Below, one piece after another: positions 19,343-27,211 of a stretch of 64,000 nt of DNA. Under the pieces are notes generated by a model. It was not told where the DNA came from. It did no database searches and was given only the letters and a program-made list of their open reading frames with translations. Both the position numbers and the translations under genes were made by a program. The DNA is taken from contig JAHHIC010000036.1 in assembly GCA_019359035.1 (NCBI GenBank), positions 141,294 through 205,293 on the forward strand, read 5' to 3'. Source of the stretch: Scytonematopsis contorta HA4267-MV1 (lineage in GTDB: Bacteria > Cyanobacteriota > Cyanobacteriia > Cyanobacteriales > Nostocaceae). Numbering within the stretch: position 1 is the stretch's first letter; each line of letters begins with the position of its first letter.

Positions 19343-19903
19343 TAATTTCTAGGTCTAGCAACAAACATCCTTCAAAAATATAAGAATGTTGCTTAATTTC
19401 ATGACAAATTTTACAATTTGTGCTTATGTCATGTAGTTCATAATATTAGTAAACTAAATTTAACAATATGATTCTCTTTGGCTAATAATATTAACCTAAA
19501 AAGGAAATTAAAGCAAAAATTAAGCTTTTACGAGTAATAAATTCTTTTACCTGTGATTTTACCGGACTATCGGGGAAAATAAAGTCAACTAGTAGGCAAT
19601 CTTTCCAGATTACTCTATAAATAAGCAGACCGCCAAGCCTAATCTTAGGTAATGTTAGGTAATCTAGGAACAATTATGATGTGTTTAATAGCTATTATCC
19701 ACCTTTCTTGCAAAAAAAAGCAAGTGTTTTCTTGGGGAGTGGAAAATAGGGAGTAGGGAGTGGGAAATACAAAGTGGGGAACTGGGTTAGGAAGCATCCC
19801 AAAGATGAACATTTGAAATGCTTTTAGGTAATATAAAGTAGCTATCTTAAAGATAGAGATTAACACGCTAATATTAAGCCAAGGTCACTAGTCTTAATAA
19901 AAT
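19343..19903. other. 561-base intergenic region
   Basis: AT-rich, with a short GGTAATGTTAGGTAATC direct repeat at 19646-19663 and degenerate GGGGAGTGG / GGGAGTAGGGAGT units at about 19734-19785. Open frames present are low-quality and probably not genes. Confidence 0.45.
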
Positions 19904-20383
19904 TTATCTTCGTATTCTAGATACTTTAAAGAGGGGGCTAAACCCTTTGTTCATTTGTTGATTAATTTTGATAAACAATCCCGCAAAAGCAATTAAACTC
20001 AATAATGATGACGATTCTGGAACCTTCTTTCTCTGGGGAATCGCTGATGGTATCCCGTTGTTTGTATAGACTGCATAAGTTGGTACAGGAGTATTTGTTT
20101 CATCCAGATTTGCTGACGGGAAGTTATACATGTAAACTTCTTTATCGTCAACTAGCACCTGTTTGACTTGACTGGCTTCGTTCAATTCGTCGATTGTGTT
20201 TTTAGCCGATTGTAATAGTTCATCTCCAAGTTGGTAAGTAGTAGTTGATTCAGTTAACAATTCAGAATTATTCTTGTCTTGCTCTGAATCTACAATAAGT
20301 GAAGTAGCATGTGCTGCGACAGAAGTGGTTAAATTCGTTAATATAACAGCTAACACTAAAAAGCTAATTTCTTTGATAATCAT
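19904..20383 (-). CDS. Exported protein with PEP-CTERM-like sorting tail
   Basis: A 159-residue protein without a recognised domain. It begins with a Sec signal peptide (IIKEISFLVLAVILTNLTTS, cleavage likely after AHA). The tail reads VPESSSLLSLIAFAGLF, a hydrophobic stretch, then a basic end KVSRIRR: this is the PEP-CTERM layout (VPEP/VPES, membrane helix, Arg cluster) recognised by exosortase in cyanobacteria. The middle is acidic and Thr/Asn-rich. No exosortase gene is in the window. If sorted as predicted, it is processed at the inner membrane and exported, perhaps to the sheath or outer surface. Confidence 0.6.
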   Translation of the reverse strand: MIIKEISFLVLAVILTNLTTSVAAHATSLIVDSEQDKNNSELLTESTTTYQLGDELLQSAKNTIDELNEASQVKQVLVDDKEVYMYNFPSANLDETNTPVPTYAVYTNNGIPSAIPQRKKVPESSSLLSLIAFAGLFIKINQQMNKGFSPLFKVSRIRR

Positions 20384-20642
20384 TTTTATTATTTAATCTT
20401 TGCGATTATTTTTATTTCAAATTTCAGTCTCAATGCAATAGATTACTCGCAACCAATAAATGCAAAGCAAAGTATTGCATATTCCATATTCCTAACTAGA
20501 CAAAAACAACGAAAGGTTAAGAATTAAGAATTAAGAATGATGAATCATATCTATGCTCACTACTCTAACTTCACAAAAGTAGAATCTATGACTCTTTTTT
20601 GTAAATTTAATATGAATTAAACGTAAATATTGTGTGAATTTT

Positions 20643-21905
20643 CTACAAAAAACGGGAAATTCTGTCAACAGCTGTTTCCAAAATAGCATCTTCATGAACT
20701 AGAGCAAAGCGCACATAGCCTTCCCCCGATTTTCCAAAACCTGCACCTGGAGAAGCTGCAACACCAGTGTTTTCCACTAGCTTGGTACAAAATTCTACAG
20801 AGTCTCGTCTCCAAGGATGCGGCAATTGTGCCCAAACATACATAGTCGCTTTAGGAGTAGGGACTTGCCAGCCGATGCGTTCTAAGGCATTAATAAATGT
20901 ATCTCGACGTTGACGGAAAGTAGCAACAGCAGCTTTGACACCATCTTGGGAACCTGTTAGCGCTGCTATTCCACCGTTTAAAATCCCTTGATACTGATTA
21001 AAATCAACTGCAGCTTTGACCTGACGTAAGGCATTAATTAGTTGAGAGTTACCAATCGCAAAGCCAATTCGGAACCCCCCCATGTTATGGGACTTGGAGA
21101 AGGTAAAGAATTCTATTGAGGTACTTTTTTCTAAATCAGCCTGAAATATTGAGGGAGCGGTTGACTGTTGACTGGTGACGGTTGACGGTTGACTGTTGAC
21201 GGTTGACGGTTGACTGTTTTTTTCCTCTTCCCCTCTTCCCCACTCCCCACTCCCCACTCCCCACTCCCCAAACACCAGGTCTACATAGGGAAAGTCGTGA
21301 ACTAGGACGAGGTTATGTTGTTGGCAAAATGTTACGGCTTCTTTAAAAAAGGATAAGGGTGCTATAGCGGTTGTAGGATTGTGGGGATAGCTCAACACCA
21401 TCATCCGTGACTGTGCTAATACGTTTTCAGGAATGTCGCTAAATATTGGTAAAAAATTGTTTTCTGCCGATAATGGCATCGGATAAATTTGACCAGAAGC
21501 TAAATAAACTCCACCTGCATGTGAAGGGTAACCTGGGTCTAGTAATAATGCAAAATCACCAGGATTGAGGATAGCAAGGGGTAGATGTGCTGTACCTTCT
21601 TGGGAACCAATTAGGGGTAATACTTCTGTTTCCGGGTTTACGGCTATGCCAAATTTCTGCTCGTACCATTCGGCTACAGCGACTCTAAAATTTTGGGTTC
21701 CGTTAAATAGCAAATAGCCGTGAGTACTCTCATCGTCGAGAGATTCGGCGATTTTTTTTCTGATGTGGGGTGAGGTAGGTAAATCAGAAGAACCCAAAGA
21801 CAAATCAATTATTTGCCGTCCGACTGCTCGAGCTAGTGCTTTAGCTTTATCCATTTCGGCAAAAACATTGAATTGCAAGGGTTCTAGTCGTTTAGCTAAG
21901 TGCAT
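20643..21905 (-). CDS. Class I/II PLP-dependent aminotransferase with repeat insertion
   Basis: Fold-type I aminotransferase, closest by eye to the LL-diaminopimelate / succinyldiaminopimelate aminotransferase group; the substrate is not settled. Of 420 residues, SLGSSDLPTSP (36-46), PGYPSHAGG, SYPHNPTTAIAP (the Asn contacting PLP), VHDFPYVDLVF and the PLP-lysine block FTFSKSHNMGGFRIGF are visible. Residues about 212-250 are an insertion of Gly-Glu and Ser-Gln-Pro-Ser-Thr-Val repeats, encoded by intergenic-type repeats, located just after the PYVDLVF loop and before the catalytic lysine. The frame continues to a normal C-terminus, so the gene appears functional. Confidence 0.87.
   Translation of the reverse strand: MHLAKRLEPLQFNVFAEMDKAKALARAVGRQIIDLSLGSSDLPTSPHIRKKIAESLDDESTHGYLLFNGTQNFRVAVAEWYEQKFGIAVNPETEVLPLIGSQEGTAHLPLAILNPGDFALLLDPGYPSHAGGVYLASGQIYPMPLSAENNFLPIFSDIPENVLAQSRMMVLSYPHNPTTAIAPLSFFKEAVTFCQQHNLVLVHDFPYVDLVFGEWGVGSGEWGRGEEEKNSQPSTVNSQPSTVTSQQSTAPSIFQADLEKSTSIEFFTFSKSHNMGGFRIGFAIGNSQLINALRQVKAAVDFNQYQGILNGGIAALTGSQDGVKAAVATFRQRRDTFINALERIGWQVPTPKATMYVWAQLPHPWRRDSVEFCTKLVENTGVAASPGAGFGKSGEGYVRFALVHEDAILETAVDRISRFL
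21157..21272. repeat. TTGACGG and CCCCACT repeats inside the aminotransferase gene
   Basis: GGTTGACTGTTGACGGTTG units (about nine TTGAC copies) are followed by CCCCACTCCCCACTCC units. Both repeat types also occur between genes (TTGACC units at 59666-59698, CCCCACT units at 31095-31163). Confidence 0.85.
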
Positions 21906-21955
21906 TTGATTAGTGCATTTTATTTAAGTCAAAACTCAAAATTAATTTATCAAAA

Positions 21956-22291
21956 CTAATTCAAATGAGTTTCTAAGAAATTGAGCAATTTATCTTTAGT
22001 GATTGCTCCTTCGGAAGAAGCCACAAGTTGACCACCTTGAATTAATCGCAAAGCTGGAACCCCTTCGACTTTATATTCCTTGACCGCAAGTGGGTTTGGG
22101 TCTACTTCCATTTTCACAATTTTGAGACGTTCGTTATAAGTGGAAGCTGCCGAGTTTACAGCTGGGGACATCAACTTACATGGTCCACACCAGGAAGCCC
22201 AAAAGTAAACTAATACTGGTTGCTCGGCTTGTAGAACTTCTTGTTCAAACTGGGCATCAGATATGGTGGTTACACCCGTACTCATTTGCAT
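21956..22291 (-). CDS. trxA: Thioredoxin
   Basis: Dithiol-disulfide oxidoreductase in the cytoplasm. The product has 111 residues with the classical active site WASWCGPCKLMSP at about residues 30-42, the cis-Pro in VEGVPALRLI, and the thioredoxin fold end LNFLETHLN. The ATG at 22291 leaves a short N-terminal extension of a few residues; Met3 is another possibility. It lies 50 bases upstream of the aminotransferase on the same strand and could be co-transcribed with it. Reductase partners are not in the window. Confidence 0.93.
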   Translation of the reverse strand: MQMSTGVTTISDAQFEQEVLQAEQPVLVYFWASWCGPCKLMSPAVNSAASTYNERLKIVKMEVDPNPLAVKEYKVEGVPALRLIQGGQLVASSEGAITKDKLLNFLETHLN

Positions 22292-22440
22292 CTCCGTGAA
22301 GTGGCTTTGATTTCCGTTGTCATATGAATAACTTTACCTTAATTCTGTTTGTGCGTTCACTATAAAAGTGGGGTGAACTCCGAACTTCACAAAGAATTTT
22401 ACCCACAACCCCCAAAGAACCCCACCCGCAACCCCAAAGA

Positions 22441-22481
22441 ACCCCACCCCCAACCCCCTCCCCGCAACGGGGAGGGGGCTA
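22441..22481. repeat. REP-like GC palindrome next to a transposase remnant
   Basis: ACCCCACCCCCAACCC followed by CCTCCCCG CAA CGGGGAGG and GGGCTACG; ends seven bases before the RAYT remnant. A half copy (ACCCCACCCGCAACCCC) precedes it at 22419. Confidence 0.85.
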
Positions 22482-22487
22482 CGATTT

Positions 22488-22808
22488 ATGATAAATTCTC
22501 CTCCTGTCATTGCTCTCCAACCAGAATTTTGCTACCACGTAACCACACGTTGTAACAATCGAGAGTTTAAATTAATTCATCGAGAGTGCCGGGAAGTGTT
22601 TATTTATGCTCTCACAAAAGCAATAAAAAAATTCGATTTTAAGCCTTATGCGATATGTTTAATGTCGAACCACGTTCACTATTTAATCGAACCCAAGACA
22701 CCAGAAAGCTTGCCAAAAATAATGCATTTGGAGAAAATATACTGGTTAGCCATAATTCACGGTTGTTATTTCTTAGTTGTTATTTCGACATCAAATCCTG
22801 ATGATTAG
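22488..22808 (+). pseudogene. Truncated REP-associated tyrosine transposase (RAYT, Y1_Tnp)
   Basis: The first 75 or so residues match RAYT proteins of the IS200/IS605 HUH-transposase class: FCYHVTTRCNNREF, KAIKKFDFKPYAICLMSNHVHY with the HxH metal motif of the HUH nuclease, and LIEPKTPESLPKIM. After that the sequence turns into non-matching AT-rich coding and stops at residue 106, whereas intact enzymes have about 150-200 residues; the catalytic Tyr helix is missing. So it is a remnant. It lies directly beside a REP palindrome of the kind RAYTs act on, and the same palindrome recurs at four other sites. Confidence 0.8.
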
Positions 22809-22832
22809 AATAGAATAGCCAGGTAAGGTAGC

Positions 22833-23017
22833 CAGGTCGCCAGGGAATAAATTCCCTGTCTGAAAGCTGAAGTCCTCTAAAGAGGACTGAATGAGGCATC
22901 TAAATAGGACATCTAAAACAAATATTTTATAAAATTAAGATGTTATAAAACATCTTTTTTTTTATTAGTCCTCTTTAGAGGACTTTCGCTATTAGACAGA
23001 GAATTTATTCTCTGGCT
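22833..23017. mobile_element. Fold-back (MITE-like) element with nested palindromes
   Basis: About 50 bases at each end are inverted repeats: left arm carries AGGGAATAAATTCCCT (22842-22857) and AGTCCTCTAAAGAGGACT (22871-22888); right arm carries AGTCCTCTTTAGAGGACT (22967-22984) and AGAGAATTTATTCTCT (22998-23013), in mirrored order. The core holds AAGATGTT/AACATCTT with a run of T at 22954-22963, which would terminate plus-strand transcription. No ORF inside, so it would move only with a helper enzyme. Confidence 0.7.
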
Positions 23018-23037
23018 CAACTAAATAGTCCCCTATC

Positions 23038-23268
23038 TTGTGGGGTGGGCATCCTTGCCCGCCCTGGTTAATATGAACCCTGGTTAATCCTGATTAATAT
23101 GGACGGGCTTCCAGCCCATCCCACAAGAAAATAGTCAAGATAAATAATAATGGACGGGCTGGAAGCCCATCCCACAAAACAAATACATTTTTTAAATTGG
23201 AAATTTCTAACCAACCACAAAAAAATAACCCCCTCTCCGCGTGCGGGGAGGGGTTGGGGGTGGGGTTC
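23038..23268. repeat. GGGTGGGC repeats and REP-like palindrome
   Basis: TGTGGGGTGGGCATCCTTGC, two GGACGGGCT..AGCCCATCCCAC units (23100-23180) and, at 23228-23268, an inverted copy of the REP palindrome (CCCCCTCTCCGCGTGCGGGG, then AGGGGTTGGGGGTGGGGTT). Together these fill the gap up to the vipp1 stop. Confidence 0.75.
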
Positions 23269-23277
23269 CAGGTTTTT

Positions 23278-24078
23278 TTACAAATTATCCAACTGTTTCT
23301 TCAACGCTTCTAAATCCGAGTCAACCGGACTGGGTGCAGCACTAGGTTGGGGATTGGAACTCGATTGAGATGTTTGGGTTTGATTTGCTTGAGGAGCACC
23401 AGCAGGTAAGATGGGTTGGTTGCCTTCAATTTCAGCTTTCAACAACGCCAACTCATCATCAACATCACCACTTGCTTCCAGAGCTGCAAATTGCTGGTCT
23501 AAACCATTACTTGCTAACTCAGCACCCGATTGAGCACGAGCTTCAATCATCATCACTTTTTCTTCCATGCGTTCAAAAGCTGACATTGCGCTGTTGGTAT
23601 TCATTCCAGCGACAGTGTTTTGCAGTTGTTCTTGTGCTTTGGCTGCAGTGATACGTGCTTTGAGCATTTCCTTTTTAGTCTTGGCTTCGGAAATTTTACT
23701 TTCCAACTGGACTAAATTCTTTTTCAGTGCATCTACTTGAACAACTTGCTGTTGAAGGCTTGCTTCTAAAGTTGTGGCCGTTTCGCTATAAGTTTTTTTA
23801 CGTTCTAGCGCTTGCCTTGCTAGGTTTTCATCACCTTTTTGCAATGCTAAGCGAGCGTTTCTGTCCCATTTGGCGACTTCACTAGATGAATCATTATATT
23901 GTTTTTCTGTACGTTTTTGGGCTGCTATCGCTTGAGCAACACCCTGACGTAGCTTAACCAAGTCTTCCTGCATTTCCAGGATGGCTTGTTCTAACATTTT
24001 TTCCGGGTCTTCGGCTTTGCTGACCATATCATTTAGGTTAGCTTTTACGACCCGACCGAGACGATCAAATAATCCCAT
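23278..24078 (-). CDS. vipp1: Membrane-remodelling protein Vipp1/IM30
   Basis: ESCRT-III-like protein that forms rings and rods on membranes and is needed for thylakoid biogenesis and protection. Residues 1-24 (MGLFDRLGRVVKANLNDMVS) form the membrane-binding amphipathic helix 0, followed by a long PspA coiled coil to about 220. After a Gln/Ser/Pro-rich linker comes a short C-terminal helix, SDLEALKKQLDNL. This C-terminal extension separates Vipp1 from PspA, whose copy lies upstream on the same strand 152 bases away. Length 266 is typical. An AAGGAAA ribosome-binding site precedes the ATG. Confidence 0.92.
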   Translation of the reverse strand: MGLFDRLGRVVKANLNDMVSKAEDPEKMLEQAILEMQEDLVKLRQGVAQAIAAQKRTEKQYNDSSSEVAKWDRNARLALQKGDENLARQALERKKTYSETATTLEASLQQQVVQVDALKKNLVQLESKISEAKTKKEMLKARITAAKAQEQLQNTVAGMNTNSAMSAFERMEEKVMMIEARAQSGAELASNGLDQQFAALEASGDVDDELALLKAEIEGNQPILPAGAPQANQTQTSQSSSNPQPSAAPSPVDSDLEALKKQLDNL

Positions 24079-24230
24079 AACTTATATTTCCTTTTGGGGT
24101 TTACGCGCAGATGAGGGAGAGTAAGGTGTTTTACTGATTATGACTACTAATTAATGACTACCTATTTCAATTTAATCTTTTCGGTCTAAGAATTCCTCCT
24201 CCTAAAATTAATATTCTTTAGAGATTTGAC

Positions 24231-24941
24231 TCAATCCTGACTTTTGGGTAATTGTCTGGATACTTCGGTAGTATTTTCCCCACCAGCAAGCATTTTTGCC
24301 TTTAGTGCTACAAGCTCTGTGTCGATACTACCCCCTTGCTCTAAGGAAGCAAATTTCTTTTCTAAATCATCTCCGTCAAGTTTGGTGATGGCTTCAGATT
24401 GAGCTTCCAGTTGCATTACTTTTTCTTCCATACGTTCAAAAGCGCTCAGGGAACTTGTGGTACTAACCCCACCCAGCATTTCCTGAAGACGAGTAGAGGC
24501 TTCCGCTGAACGAGCACGAGCAATATATATATCTTTTTTGGCTTTAGCCTCTGCTACTTTTGGTTCTACTGTTTGGATATCTTTTTTTAGTTTAGCGACT
24601 ACTGATTTTTGCTGCTCTATCTGATTTAATAAAGCTGTTGCTGTTTCTTGGTAAGCGCGACGTTTCGTTAGGGCTTCCCTTGCTAGAATTTCATTATTTT
24701 GTTGTAATGCTAATTGTGCCCGACGATACCATTCATCTGCCGTGAACTGTGCTTGTGCCGCTTGGCGTTCGGAGCGTTTTTGAGTGGCAATTGCTTGGGC
24801 TACGGCCTGTCGCAGTTGCACCAAATTGTCCTGCATTTCCATTACGGCCTGTTCCAGAATTTTTTCCGGATCTTCTTGAGTTTGCACCCAACTATTTACA
24901 TTTGCGCGAAATGCTCGCGCAACACGCTCAAACAGTCCCAT
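24231..24941 (-). CDS. pspA: PspA-family protein (Vipp1 paralogue)
   Basis: Envelope-stress membrane-remodelling protein. The start is set at the ATG at 24941, giving MGLFERVARAFRANVNSWVQ, which lines up exactly with helix 0 of the neighbouring Vipp1; a longer frame from 24983 would put 14 unrelated residues in front. The coiled coil has the family block SAFERMEEKVMQLEAQSEA. It ends near GGENTTEVSRQLPKSQD without the Vipp1 C-terminal helix, so it is called PspA rather than a second Vipp1. It is likely co-transcribed with vipp1 or arose from it by duplication. Confidence 0.88.
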   Translation of the reverse strand: MGLFERVARAFRANVNSWVQTQEDPEKILEQAVMEMQDNLVQLRQAVAQAIATQKRSERQAAQAQFTADEWYRRAQLALQQNNEILAREALTKRRAYQETATALLNQIEQQKSVVAKLKKDIQTVEPKVAEAKAKKDIYIARARSAEASTRLQEMLGGVSTTSSLSAFERMEEKVMQLEAQSEAITKLDGDDLEKKFASLEQGGSIDTELVALKAKMLAGGENTTEVSRQLPKSQD

Positions 24942-25134
24942 CTCGCAAACACTCCAATCTATATAATCCGCATTTAATGTCAAATTTAAATGTTGATGTT
25001 TACCTCATGGTATCTCAGATTTTTGCCTTCCTGTTCCATATTCAATTTCCATAAATCAATATCACCAAAGTCCTTGCGATGAATAGTCCCTATCTCTTTT
25101 AACTTTTGACTTTATTAATTTTAAGCGTAACTTT

Positions 25135-26532
25135 CTAGTTGGCTTTGGCTTTAATTCCCTGAGCTTCTAATTCCTTTAATTGTTTTTTTGCTTCCTGCTC
25201 TGTTTTGAATGAACCGAGGTAAATTACTTTACCGTCGTCAGATACATACGCATCCGAAACTGCTTTTTTTGCAGCAGCAAGAGCTTCTGGCCCTTGATTC
25301 GGAACAGATAATCTATACCAAGCACCTGACCGCTGTATACCAGCTTCTAATTTTGGAGGGGTTGTAGTGGGAATCGGTGCTTCTGGAGTCGGTGTGGGAG
25401 CAATTGCCGGAATTGTCGTCGCAGCGTTTGGTGTCCCTGGTGCTGTTAATGGAGGTACTACTGGTACTGGTGCTGGTGCTGTTTGAGGTATTGGTTGCAT
25501 TGGTAGCGCTGGAACAGTTACTGGTGGGTTTTGTGCTACTGGGTTTTGTAATGTCGGTGGTACAGTTGTGGGAATCGGTGCTGGTTTTTCTTTTGGTTTT
25601 AACCCAACAACGTCGTTAGCACTATTTACTTCTGGGAACTGTTCGTTGGCTAAATTAGGATATTTCGCTATGGGTGTAGGTTGTACCTGTGCGGATGTAT
25701 TACTACTAGTGTTACGAGCTTCCGTATTTGTCTGATTTTCTTGCGCTTTTTGTTCGCTATTACCTGAAGATGACCGACCAAAACCAAATAGCGGTATATT
25801 CTTGGGACTGACTAACGCAAAACCCAAGGCTGAACAAGCCACTAACACCAAGAGCATTGAACCAATACCCAAAGGCGATAACAAACTATTATTATTAGAT
25901 TTACTACGCTTCTTCGTTTGTGGCTCTTCTTCAGCCAAACTTCTTAACAACGCTTCTGATGATTCCAAATAGTCCGAAGGCTCTGTTGCTATGTTTTCCG
26001 TCTCCGCTTTAGCTTCCCTGTTTTTAGCCGTTTGAAATGCTTTGACTAAACTACTGGAATCATTAGTACTAGAACCGTTAGTACTGGAAGCTTCGGCATC
26101 AGCTACATTAACATCAGGTACATTGACACTAGGCACATGGGGAGAAATTTCTGTCTCACTTTCAGAAATTGTACTACTTTCCGAATTTAAAACCTTTTGT
26201 AATTCCTCTGCTTTTATTACCCCTGCTGAGAACAAATCTTCTGCCTCTTGTGGCTGTAAAGATGGTATTTCTTGCGTCGTTTTTATTTCTGTCGTCGGAA
26301 CTGTCGTTGTCCATGGCGTTACAACTTTTGCGATCGCTGCAAAATTTTGTGTGCTATTTGGCATGGAATTACCAACACGACCCGGAACAACAGCTTTACT
26401 AACGGGTCTTGTACGTCGATATCTAATTAATTCTTGGTCTAGTTGTACCTCTAAACTAGAAAGGGCAGCCGCAAGTACTGGCTTCAACTGCTCAGATTGA
26501 GTAGCGTTATCAAACATTTGTTTTTGACTCAT
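25135..26532 (-). CDS. SPOR-domain membrane protein
   Basis: A 465-residue bitopic protein. The N-terminal 215 residues are cytoplasmic and low in complexity, with a block SSLEVQLDQELIRYRRTRPV near 25. One membrane helix follows (LGIGSMLLVLVACSALGFAL, about 217-240). The periplasmic part has a Pro/Thr/Ala-rich linker (330-400) and ends with a SPOR domain (AWYRLSVPNQGPEALAAAKK to YLGSFKTEQEAKKQLKELEA). SPOR domains bind denuded glycan strands at division sites, so a role in septation is likely. No division genes are adjacent. Confidence 0.82.
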   Translation of the reverse strand: MSQKQMFDNATQSEQLKPVLAAALSSLEVQLDQELIRYRRTRPVSKAVVPGRVGNSMPNSTQNFAAIAKVVTPWTTTVPTTEIKTTQEIPSLQPQEAEDLFSAGVIKAEELQKVLNSESSTISESETEISPHVPSVNVPDVNVADAEASSTNGSSTNDSSSLVKAFQTAKNREAKAETENIATEPSDYLESSEALLRSLAEEEPQTKKRSKSNNNSLLSPLGIGSMLLVLVACSALGFALVSPKNIPLFGFGRSSSGNSEQKAQENQTNTEARNTSSNTSAQVQPTPIAKYPNLANEQFPEVNSANDVVGLKPKEKPAPIPTTVPPTLQNPVAQNPPVTVPALPMQPIPQTAPAPVPVVPPLTAPGTPNAATTIPAIAPTPTPEAPIPTTTPPKLEAGIQRSGAWYRLSVPNQGPEALAAAKKAVSDAYVSDDGKVIYLGSFKTEQEAKKQLKELEAQGIKAKAN

Positions 26533-26666
26533 AGCCTATTTACCTTAAACGTTACTGCTGAATTATGTTTAGATACATTTTTGCCAATGCTAACTAAAAT
26601 TATAAAAATTTTGTGTAAGGCTGGAAACTTAAATATATTAGTTGTGTATAAAAAAGAGCGTAAAAT

Positions 26667-26756
26667 ATGACAGAGCCTAGTTTTAAAGATGACACACCAC
26701 CTAAGTTTGGTGATTATTATAAAATAATAACTATCAAAATACAGTTAAAAATATAA
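26667..26756 (+). CDS. Possible 29-residue small protein
   Basis: ATG at 26667 opens MTEPSFKDDTPPKFGDYYKI followed by ITIKIQLKI and a TAA. The composition (Asp, Pro, Lys, Tyr) looks coding in a region that is otherwise AT-rich, and AAGAG lies eight bases ahead. It could equally be a chance frame or the leftover start of a longer gene. Family not recognised. Confidence 0.25.
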   Translation: MTEPSFKDDTPPKFGDYYKIITIKIQLKI

Positions 26757-27062
26757 CTTTATTTTTCAAGTATAATTAAGCATTTTCCGATTACCGAGAA
26801 AAAATCTTTAAATTCTCTAATTGCATAGGGACAATTACTTTAACTTTGGCAAGATAAAACCAGAAACAAGATATTAGTATCATCTCACACCTTTCAACAA
26901 CTACCAATTATTGTTACTGAAAATAAAACTTGATAATATAAAGTTCCGCACATGGTAGCAGTTTTACATTGCTTTACGGTCATAGTATTATTCCCTACCT
27001 GTATAAAAGTATCCAAAGAACCGCTATTATACAGCAATTTCACAATAGGTTGAAAAAAAGAT

Positions 27063-27144
27063 GTAGAGACGTTACATGTAACGTCTCTACAATTAAGAAA
27101 CATTTGCCAAAACAATGTAGAGACAGTAGTATTACGGTCTCTAC
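27063..27144. repeat. GTAGAGACGTTACAT palindrome and a degenerate partner
   Basis: 27063-27090 is perfectly palindromic with inner arms GTTACAT/ATGTAAC in place of CGCGAT/ATCGCG; the GTAGAGAC ends are the same as in the other subfamily. 27117-27144 keeps the ends, but its centre is mutated. Confidence 0.88.
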
Positions 27145-27211
27145 AAAATCTGCTATTGACGAGAAATTTTTAAACGAGCTAATAACTTCCCATTTTTAAA
27201 AGTCGAAAGTC

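Larger units (their letters stand above)
26533..27211. other. 679-base intergenic region, SPOR gene to glycosyltransferase gene
   Basis: AT-rich. Contains a possible 29-codon frame (26667-26756), a perfect GTAGAGACGTTACAT palindrome (27063-27090) and a degenerate one (27117-27144) about 54 bases further. The right end is downstream of the minus-strand glycosyltransferase gene. No clear terminator was found. Confidence 0.5.
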
